DNA of 64,000 nucleotides, from contig JAJDYX010000006.1 of the NCBI GenBank assembly GCA_022824945.1, forward strand, positions 1 through 64,000, read 5' to 3'. The stretch is from Candidatus Latescibacterota bacterium (lineage in GTDB: Bacteria; Latescibacterota; UBA2968). Shown here piece by piece: positions 56,101-62,656 of this stretch. The notes below the pieces were generated by a model. That model saw only the letters and a list, made by a program, of their open reading frames with translations. It was not told the origin of the DNA and ran no database searches. How positions within the stretch are numbered: the first letter of the stretch is position 1; each line of letters starts with the position of its first letter. The position numbers were made by a program, and so were the translations under genes.

Positions 56101-56856
56101 ATGAAACATTTTTTTGCGCTGTATGTGAAGGAACTCAAAGCGAATAAAACCCTTTTTTTATTTTTGCTCCTTTTGCTTGTGGGGATAAATATCTATGGAT
56201 TTATCAAAATAGAAGATATTTCGCAACAAATTGCATCCGGCGAATTTCTCAAGTTGTCCTTCTTTATTCTTCTTCCTCCTTTTACCCTTGTTCTGAGTCT
56301 GCCCTTTTTGCTGGCGCATGCCTTCAATGCCGAGTGGAAATCAGAAACGCATTATCAGATGTTTGCGCTGCCGATTCCACAATACACAATGATTTTGGCA
56401 AAGATCGTTGCGGTTGCGAGTAAGGGCATTGTAGGTGGTGGAATTGTTATTGGCGGTCTGTATTTTTGGGTGTTGGCCGACTTGCCAGACGTACAGGTTA
56501 TAGCATTTGATAATACAGAGGTTACAGTATTTTTGGATTTTGTTTTTATAACTGGTTTGGCACTTGTGACGTATATGGTTTTCATTCTCGGCCTTGTGAC
56601 CGGAATGGAGGGTGTGAAGTTCGCGGTTAAACGGTATCGGGGATTGACTGCGGTTGTTTTTTTTGGAATTGCCGTATTTTTATTTTTTCGATTTTTCAAG
56701 CAAATGACGATGGCGTTAGACTTTTTAGGGCAAATTTCAATTACTCCTACTCCTTCTGGGCAAATAGATTTGGCACCTTTTATCTATACCATTCTTATGG
56801 GTGTCATCTTTATGATTATTGGGCTTGTGTTGTATGAAAAACGCGCGGAAATATGA
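56101..56856 (+). CDS. ABC-2 type transporter permease (paralogue 1)
   Basis: This 251-aa integral membrane protein starts MKHFFALYVKELKANKTLFL and has about six hydrophobic helices. The conserved parts are AHAFNAEWKSETHYQMFALP, GMEGVKFAVKRYRGLTAV and the last helix ending in MIIGLVLYEKRAEI. Three more copies (58061, 60616, 61497) share these segments. It probably works with the ATPase at 57266 and may be regulated by GntR at 56898. AAGGAG precedes the ATG. The substrate is unknown; relatives export peptides or antibiotics. Confidence 0.85.
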   Translation: MKHFFALYVKELKANKTLFLFLLLLLVGINIYGFIKIEDISQQIASGEFLKLSFFILLPPFTLVLSLPFLLAHAFNAEWKSETHYQMFALPIPQYTMILAKIVAVASKGIVGGGIVIGGLYFWVLADLPDVQVIAFDNTEVTVFLDFVFITGLALVTYMVFILGLVTGMEGVKFAVKRYRGLTAVVFFGIAVFLFFRFFKQMTMALDFLGQISITPTPSGQIDLAPFIYTILMGVIFMIIGLVLYEKRAEI

Positions 56857-56897
56857 GGTCCGGTGTATGACCGCACAAAAAGTCAGGAGGCATTTGT

Positions 56898-57269
56898 ATG
56901 CCACCTTATGAGTTTGATCCAAATGCACCTATTTATCTACAAATTATCGGCGAGATCAAAAAGCGTTCGGTGCGCGGGGTTTATTCGCCGGGGTCAAAGT
57001 TGCCTTCGGTGCGGGATATGGCGAGGGAGATGGGCGTGAATCCCAATACGATGGCGCGGGCTTATGCAGAGCTTGAGCGGGAGGGGTTTGTTTTTACGCG
57101 GCGCGGGCAGGGTTCGTTTGTGACGGAGAATAGGAAGAAGATTGAGGCTGAGAAGCGAGCGTTGGCGCAGAGTGCTGTTGCGCGGTTTGTTGCAGAGGTT
57201 GGAGAACTGGATCTTTCCAGCGAGCAAATTGCCGATTTGTTGCGCGAAATAGAGGAGGATTTGACATGA
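56898..57269 (+). CDS. GntR family regulator (YtrA-type)
   Basis: This 123-aa protein has a winged helix-turn-helix (about 10-75: IYLQIIGEIKKR, KLPSVRDMAREMGVNPNTM, ARAYAELEREGFVFTRRGQG) and a short helical tail (about 85-120), which is the YtrA subtype without a large effector domain. Such regulators normally repress their own ABC transporter operon until cell-wall or membrane stress arises. It lies between the first permease and the ATPase gene, overlapping the latter by 4 nt. AGGAGG lies before the ATG. Confidence 0.92.
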   Translation: MPPYEFDPNAPIYLQIIGEIKKRSVRGVYSPGSKLPSVRDMAREMGVNPNTMARAYAELEREGFVFTRRGQGSFVTENRKKIEAEKRALAQSAVARFVAEVGELDLSSEQIADLLREIEEDLT

Positions 57270-57958
57270 TGATCGATGTTCGAGATGTGTGGAAGCGATA
57301 TCCGGGCGCGTGGGCACTGCGCGGTGTTTCTTTTCAGGTTGATCGCGGGCGCGTGCAAGGTGTGTTGGGCGAGAATGGGAGTGGGAAGAGTACTTTGTTC
57401 CGCATTCTGGCTGGTTTGACCCGTCCGTCGCGGGGATCCGCGGAGGTGATGGGACAAGAAGTGAGTGTGAAGACCCGACAGCATGTGGCTTATTTGGCGG
57501 AGATTAATCCGTTTTACGATTGGATGAAGGTGATGGAGCAGGTCGAGTTTCTGGCGCGTTTTTATCCCGGGTGGGATATGGATAAGTCGCGCGAGTTGCT
57601 GAGTTTTATGGGGCTGGATGGCGATAAGAAGGTGGGCGCGCTTTCGCGGGGTCAACAGGGACGGCTCAAGGTGGTGTGTGCGTTTTCCTGGCCCAGTGAT
57701 CTGGTTTTGATGGATGAGCCGCTATCCGGTATTGATCCCCCGTCGCGCAAGCGCATTGTGGAAGCCCTGTTTAGCGAGTTTCGCTTTGGCGAGCAGACGA
57801 TTTTGATTTCGACGCATCTGGTCCATGAAGTGGGCGAGTTTATCGAGGATGTGATGTTTATGAAAGAGGGCGAGATCGCACTTTCCGGCAATGCAGATGC
57901 TCTGCGAGAAGAACGCGGGGAATCGCTTTCGGAGATGTTTGAGATGGTGGCGATGTAG
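57266..57958 (+). CDS. ABC transporter ATP-binding protein
   Basis: This 230-aa protein has Walker A GENGSGKST (about 38-46), signature LSRGQQGRLK (about 129-138), and Walker B DLVLMDEPLSGID (about 149-161), followed by the switch histidine in ISTHLVHE. It is the only ABC ATPase encoded in the window and is the obvious partner for the four ABC-2 permeases in this cluster. The start overlaps the GntR stop (ATGA). It is followed by a GC-rich hairpin and a palindromic repeat (57983). Confidence 0.93.
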   Translation: MMIDVRDVWKRYPGAWALRGVSFQVDRGRVQGVLGENGSGKSTLFRILAGLTRPSRGSAEVMGQEVSVKTRQHVAYLAEINPFYDWMKVMEQVEFLARFYPGWDMDKSRELLSFMGLDGDKKVGALSRGQQGRLKVVCAFSWPSDLVLMDEPLSGIDPPSRKRIVEALFSEFRFGEQTILISTHLVHEVGEFIEDVMFMKEGEIALSGNADALREERGESLSEMFEMVAM

Positions 57959-57982
57959 GGGCGGTGCCTTCCGTGCCCGCCC

Positions 57983-58041
57983 GTCATCGCGGCAGGTTCC
58001 CCGCTTAAATCCTGCGGGGACATGCTTAGCCAGCGATCCAG
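57983..58041. repeat. Intergenic palindromic repeat, copy 5 (long form)
   Basis: The arms GTCATCGCGGCAGG and AGCCAGCGATCCAG enclose CCCCGC/GCGGGG; the right arm has one extra A. It directly follows GGGGCGG...CCCGCCC (57959-57982), another hairpin related to the 54508/56012 repeat. Confidence 0.75.
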
Positions 58042-58060
58042 TGCTTTCAAGGAGTATGAC

Positions 58061-58807
58061 ATGAAACCATTTTTTGCATTGTATATGAAAGAACTCAAAG
58101 CGAATAAAACCCTTTTTCTGTTTTTGTTGCTTTTGATCGCGGGGTTGAATGCGTATGGGCTTATCCGAATAGCAGATGGTTTGAATTTCGAAGAGGCATT
58201 CAAACAGATATTTATTTTGACGACGATAGCAATTTTTCTCGTTCTTCTCAGTCTGCCCTTTTTGTTGGCGCACGCCTTCAATTCTGAGTGGAAATCAGAA
58301 ACGCATTATCAGATGTTTGCGTTGCCGGTATCACAATACACGGTGATTCTGGCAAAGGTCGCTGTGGTTGCGAGTATCGGCTTTGTAGGTGGCGGGATTG
58401 TTATAGGAAGCCTGTATTTACTGATTTTAGCCGACCCGCCAGGTCAAATTCTATCATTTGATGGGATGGAGGTTACCTTATTTTGGGATTTTGTTTTTAT
58501 GTGTGGTTTGGGGCTTGCGACATATATGGTTTTCATTTTCGGACTTGTGACTGGAATGGAAGGGATAAAGTTTTCGGTTAAGCGGTATCGGGGACTGACT
58601 GCGGTTGCTTTTTTTGCACTTGCCGTGTTTTTATACATCCGATTTTTCCAGCAAGGGAAGATGGCGTTAGATTTTTTAGGGCAAATCTCAATCCTTCCTA
58701 CGCCTTCTGGACAAATAGCGTGGGCACCGTTTGCCTATACCATTCTGATGGGTGTTATCTTTATGATCATTGGGCTTGTGATGTATGAAAAACGCGCAGA
58801 AATATAA
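58061..58807 (+). CDS. ABC-2 type transporter permease (paralogue 2)
   Basis: This 248-aa membrane protein is nearest to the copy at 56101, including the AAGGAGTATGAC leader before the ATG at 58061. The open frame extends further up to 58022 but that part lies in the repeat. It starts MKPFFALYMKELKANKTLF, has ALPVSQYTVILAKVAVVASI, and ends MIIGLVMYEKRAEI. It follows the ATPase gene after a palindromic repeat. Together with the copy at 56101 it could form the heterodimeric channel of the transporter. Confidence 0.85.
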   Translation: MKPFFALYMKELKANKTLFLFLLLLIAGLNAYGLIRIADGLNFEEAFKQIFILTTIAIFLVLLSLPFLLAHAFNSEWKSETHYQMFALPVSQYTVILAKVAVVASIGFVGGGIVIGSLYLLILADPPGQILSFDGMEVTLFWDFVFMCGLGLATYMVFIFGLVTGMEGIKFSVKRYRGLTAVAFFALAVFLYIRFFQQGKMALDFLGQISILPTPSGQIAWAPFAYTILMGVIFMIIGLVMYEKRAEI

Positions 58808-58875
58808 ATCCGAATTGTGCAACAATCCGTCGTACATCTTGCATAGTCCCATCCCCGAAACGGAGGAGATTTATC

Positions 58876-60501
58876 ATGATTAATATTGCGGTAACTGAAA
58901 ATGAACAGCGAACCGAATCTCTTGCGTATCCTGCAATCCTGCAACGCTTACTTTTCGTTCTATCGCTATGTCTGCTCATCGCGCCATCGGCGTGGGGGGA
59001 TTATCAGGATGGTAGGAAGGCATATAACCGGGGTGACTACGCAACGGCACTCAAAGAATTGCGACCGCTCGCTGAGCAAGGCCATGCCGAAGCGCAATAT
59101 CTTCTTGGTTATATGTACTATAAAGGTAGGGGCGTAGGTCAAGATGGAGCGGCGACTGTGCAGTGGCTTCGCAAAGCTGCAGAGCAAGGCGATGTCAAAG
59201 CCCAGTACCTTCTTGGCTATATATATTACAAAGGTCAGGGTATAGGCCAAGACGATGAGAAGGCAGCGAAGTGGCTTCGCAAAGCTGCAGAGCAAGGCGA
59301 TGCCAAAGCCCAGTTCTACCTCGGCGAGATGTATTACAAAGGTAAGATCGTGGAACAAGATGGGGAGGAGGCTGTAAAGTGGGTTTACAAGGCAGCCGAG
59401 CAAGGATTGAATAGAGCACAGTACCTTCTTGGCGAGATGTATTACAAAGGTAAGGGCGTTTCGAAAGACAATGAGGAGGCTGTAAAGTGGGTTCGCAAGG
59501 CAGCCGAGCAAGACTATGATCAAGCCCAACACATCTTGCCTATGTTGCTTAACGAAACTCAGGTTGATTCTGATCCTGAGAAAAATTTCCAAATTTTATG
59601 GAACGAATTTGACCGCCATTATGTTTTTTTTGAGTCCAAAAATGTCAATTGGCAGGCTCTATATGACATCTACGCGCCACAAGTTACCGACCAGATAGGT
59701 AATTCTGAGGTTTTTGATATTTTATCTTCAATGCTAACTCACTTAAACGATGTTCACGTTACTCTAACCATGCCGTTCGGGTCTTTCAACTCTGCAAATA
59801 GACGACCTGAAGGAACCCTCAATTTGGATATTGTAAAAAGTAAATATTTGAATGCTGGATTTCAAACCACAGGGAATAGTTTTCTTACTTCTGGTCAAAT
59901 TTCTGATGCGATAGGCTACTTACACATCGCGTCTTTTAGCATCAGGAATGGCAGGACCTGGGTAGAGGCAATAGACCCCATTGTGAACGATTTTTTTAAT
60001 CATAAGGGTTTAATTGTGGATGTGAGAGGCAATAACGGAGGAAGTAGCCGCAATGTGGATGCAATAGTGGGACGCTTTGCAGACCAGAAGAGAGTGTCCG
60101 CTCTTGTGCAACGGCGCGATGGGTCTCGACATTCAGATTTTGGTCGCGTTATAAAGAAGTATGTCAAGCCTGCTGGAAATAAACAATTTACCAAGCCCAT
60201 TATTGTACTTACAGACAGACAAGTAATAAGTTCTGGAGAATATTTCGTGTTGGCGATGAAGCGATTTCCCTATGTCAGGACAGTAGGAGACACGACATTT
60301 GGAGGCCAGGGGAGTCCTACCCGTAAGAAGTTGCCCAATGGTTGGGAATATAGAGTCTCTACAGGGAAGTGGTCTTCGGCTGGCAACGTTCTGTATGAAG
60401 ACATTGGGATTCCTCCAGATATTTATGTTGCGGTCTCACCTTCGGATAGTCGTATGGCAAGAGATCCAGTTATAGAGACAGCAATACAATTGCTGAAATA
60501 G
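58876..60501 (+). CDS. Sel1-repeat protein fused to an S41 protease domain
   Basis: This 541-aa protein has a signal peptide-like stretch (about 24-41, LLFVLSLCLLIAPSAWG). About four to five Sel1/TPR-like units of 36 residues follow (about 45-215; LLGYMYYKGRGVGQD-type cores with KWLRKAAEQG). The C-terminal half is an S41 protease: GLIVDVRGNNGGSSRNVD and VISSGEYFVLAMKRFP, with the serine as nucleophile, then DTTFGGQGSP. Sel1 repeats bind partner proteins, so the protease may be directed to a specific target. It lies between permease copies 2 and 3 on the same strand, suggesting a link with the transporter cluster. GGAGGAG lies 8 nt before the ATG. Confidence 0.82.
   Translation: MINIAVTENEQRTESLAYPAILQRLLFVLSLCLLIAPSAWGDYQDGRKAYNRGDYATALKELRPLAEQGHAEAQYLLGYMYYKGRGVGQDGAATVQWLRKAAEQGDVKAQYLLGYIYYKGQGIGQDDEKAAKWLRKAAEQGDAKAQFYLGEMYYKGKIVEQDGEEAVKWVYKAAEQGLNRAQYLLGEMYYKGKGVSKDNEEAVKWVRKAAEQDYDQAQHILPMLLNETQVDSDPEKNFQILWNEFDRHYVFFESKNVNWQALYDIYAPQVTDQIGNSEVFDILSSMLTHLNDVHVTLTMPFGSFNSANRRPEGTLNLDIVKSKYLNAGFQTTGNSFLTSGQISDAIGYLHIASFSIRNGRTWVEAIDPIVNDFFNHKGLIVDVRGNNGGSSRNVDAIVGRFADQKRVSALVQRRDGSRHSDFGRVIKKYVKPAGNKQFTKPIIVLTDRQVISSGEYFVLAMKRFPYVRTVGDTTFGGQGSPTRKKLPNGWEYRVSTGKWSSAGNVLYEDIGIPPDIYVAVSPSDSRMARDPVIETAIQLLK
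59068..59520. repeat. Tandem 108-bp coding repeats (Sel1 units)
   Basis: Four to five units of 108 bp (36 codons) with high nucleotide similarity, e.g. GCAGAGCAAGGCGATG and TATTACAAAGGT recurring. Their similarity at DNA level suggests recent amplification. Confidence 0.75.
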
Positions 60502-60552
60502 CGGATGAACTACTGTATGATAAAAAAGACTGTGCATATTGATCTTGCGATT

Positions 60553-60584
60553 GTCATCGCGGCAGGCTTTTAGCCGCGATCCAG
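60553..60584. repeat. Intergenic palindromic repeat, copy 6 (shortest form)
   Basis: GTCATCGCGGCAGG then TTTTAGCCGCGATCCAG, a short hairpin without an inner arm, directly before permease copy 3. Confidence 0.72.
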
Positions 60585-60615
60585 TTTTTCAACGTCCTTT
60601 ACCTGGAACCGTGAT

Positions 60616-61446
60616 ATGAAACCATTTTTTGCATTATATGTGAAGGAACTCAAAGCGCATAAAATCCGTTTTTTCTTTTTACTTCTTTTAGTTTTTGGAC
60701 TGAATGCTTATGGAGTTATCCGAGTAGAAAATGTTTCGCCTGAACGTTTTGTTTCGGAAGAAAATATTGCGTCTGACGAATTCATACAAAGATATATTCA
60801 GATCAGCAACTCCCTGATAGGTATTATGTGGCCCGTCAGTCTGGCAAAAACTATCCTCATTCTGAGTCTGCCTTTTTTGCTGGCGTACACCTTTAACTCC
60901 GAATGGCAATCAGAAACGCATTATCAGATGTTTGCCCTTCCGGTTTCGCAATACACGGTGATTCTGGCAAAGGTCGCCGCAGTTGCAAGTATCGGTTTTG
61001 TGGGTGGTGGGATTGTTATTGGCAGTATGTATTTATCGATGACACATATCGCCGATCTGCTGATAGCGTCTGAGGCTAAGTTTATATTTGGCGTAGAGCG
61101 TATGCCATTTTTTGATTTTGTTCTTGTAGCGAGTTTGATACTTGTGATTTATATGATTTTTATTTTTGGCATTGTGATAGGGATGGAGGGAGTGAAGTTT
61201 TCAGTTAAGCGGTATCGGAGACTAGCTGCGGTTACTTCTTTTCTTGTCTTTTTTCTTTTTGGATTCTTCGCGCTTGAAGGTCTGAGGGTTTTTACAATTT
61301 TACAGATGCAGGCGGTTCCTTTTACTTATAATGGGAGGTTCATTTTTATGGAAACGAGTGTCGCTCCTTATTTCTATACCATTTTGGTGGGTGTCATCTT
61401 TATGATCATTGGGCTTGTGATGTATGAAAAACGCGCGGAAATCTAA
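60616..61446 (+). CDS. ABC-2 type transporter permease (paralogue 3)
   Basis: This 276-aa membrane protein starts MKPFFALYVKELKAHKIRFF and shares SETHYQMFALPVSQYTVILA, GMEGVKFSVKRYRRLAAV and the MIIGLVMYEKRAEI ending. It is about 25 residues longer than copies 1 and 2 because of a larger first outer loop (about 35-75). The leader TTTACCTGGAACCGTGAT is nearly the same as that of copy 4. It and copy 4 probably arose by tandem duplication (50-nt gap). Confidence 0.85.
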   Translation: MKPFFALYVKELKAHKIRFFFLLLLVFGLNAYGVIRVENVSPERFVSEENIASDEFIQRYIQISNSLIGIMWPVSLAKTILILSLPFLLAYTFNSEWQSETHYQMFALPVSQYTVILAKVAAVASIGFVGGGIVIGSMYLSMTHIADLLIASEAKFIFGVERMPFFDFVLVASLILVIYMIFIFGIVIGMEGVKFSVKRYRRLAAVTSFLVFFLFGFFALEGLRVFTILQMQAVPFTYNGRFIFMETSVAPYFYTILVGVIFMIIGLVMYEKRAEI

Positions 61447-61496
61447 AGCCCAAATTGTACGATGGCGGTTGAATACTCTTTACCTGGGATCGTGAT

Positions 61497-62279
61497 ATGA
61501 AATTATTTTTTGCGCTGTATGTGAAGGAACTTAAAGCAAATAAGACTCTTTTTTTCTTTTTGCTCCTTTTGATCACGGGGATGAATGCTTATGGAATTAT
61601 GCAGATAGCATATGTTCGGCATTTTCATGATGTGATTGAGTCCAGCAATAATCTTCCTTTTATTCTTTGGCCCAATTTCAGCTATTTCTGGCCAATGCTG
61701 GGTGTTTTTACCCTTGTTTTCAGTCTGCCTTTATTGCTGGCGCATGCCTTCAATACCGAGTGGAAATCTGAAACGCATTATCAGATGTTTGCGATACGAG
61801 CTTCACAATATATCGTGAATTTAGCAAAAATCGCTACGGTCGCGAGTGTAGGCTTTGTGGGCGGTGGAATTGTAGTTTGTAGTCTGTATTTATGGATGGT
61901 GACTGCGGCAGAGTCTGTAGATGGCGTTTTTGTAAATGGCGTTTTAGAGTTGATGTCATTTCCCCATTTTGCTCTGGTGACTGGCTTGATTCTTGTGACG
62001 TATGTGGTTTTCATTTTTGGACTTGTGATCGGAATGGAGGGGGTGAAGTTTTCGGTTAAGCGGTATCGGGGATTGACTGCGGTCGTTTTTTTTCTGGGAT
62101 CCGTATTTTTATATGGTCGGCTTTTCCAGCAAGGGGAGAGGGCGTTTGAATTTTTAGGACAAACTGCTATGCCTCCTTTTGGAGTTGTGAATGTGGCTCC
62201 TTGTGTCTATACCATTCTTACGGGTGTCATCTTTATGATTATTGGGCTTGTGATGTATGAAAAACGCGCGGAAATATGA
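61497..62279 (+). CDS. ABC-2 type transporter permease (paralogue 4)
   Basis: This 260-aa membrane protein starts MKLFFALYVKELKANKTLFF and keeps the segments of the other three copies, including KSETHYQMFAIRASQYIVNL, GMEGVKFSVKRYRGLTAVV and MIIGLVMYEKRAEI. It is the last gene of the cluster. The ribosome binding site is weak. A DUF433 gene on the other strand ends 3 nt beyond its stop, so the units converge tightly. Confidence 0.85.
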   Translation: MKLFFALYVKELKANKTLFFFLLLLITGMNAYGIMQIAYVRHFHDVIESSNNLPFILWPNFSYFWPMLGVFTLVFSLPLLLAHAFNTEWKSETHYQMFAIRASQYIVNLAKIATVASVGFVGGGIVVCSLYLWMVTAAESVDGVFVNGVLELMSFPHFALVTGLILVTYVVFIFGLVIGMEGVKFSVKRYRGLTAVVFFLGSVFLYGRLFQQGERAFEFLGQTAMPPFGVVNVAPCVYTILTGVIFMIIGLVMYEKRAEI

Positions 62280-62282
62280 TTT

Positions 62283-62540
62283 TTATTTTCCGATCACCTG
62301 CATCCTCTTGACCTGACTTAATCTCGCTCCAAAAGCAAGTGCTGCCAGAATGTCCTCTTTTTCTAAGTCTTCATAATCGTCCAGAATATCATCAATGGAC
62401 ATATCTCCACTTAAGAGTGTCAAAATCATCTCAACTGGATATCGCAATCCCCGTATGCATGGTTTGCCATGACAAATTTCAGGATCTATGGTAATGCGTT
62501 CCAGCAATTTTTCTGTGGAATGATCCGATTGCAGAGCCAT
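62283..62540 (-). CDS. DUF433 protein (antitoxin-like)
   Basis: This 85-aa protein has the DUF433 core ITIDPEICHGKPCIRGLRYP, followed by VEMILTLLSGDMSIDDIL and DILAALAFGARL. DUF433 proteins act as the antitoxin-like, DNA-binding partner of small PIN-like (DUF5615) proteins. No such partner lies downstream: the next 750 bp hold the converging permease. The ATG at 62540 has GAGGAG 9 nt upstream; an upstream ATG at 62600 lacks one. It is therefore an orphan. Confidence 0.82.
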   Translation of the reverse strand: MALQSDHSTEKLLERITIDPEICHGKPCIRGLRYPVEMILTLLSGDMSIDDILDDYEDLEKEDILAALAFGARLSQVKRMQVIGK

Positions 62541-62656
62541 ATACGTACTCTCCTCGAAAGAATGACATACGAACGTTTTAAGAAGTTGGTGTTTGTTCAA
62601 GTGGTTTCAAATATATGTAAAGCAAATTGCGGTACTATGCAATGGAAAAACAGGCT

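Noticed and set aside
59068-59520. Regular 108-bp repeats considered as a CRISPR-like array
   Set aside because: The units are coding Sel1 repeats with no unique spacers, and no cas gene is present.
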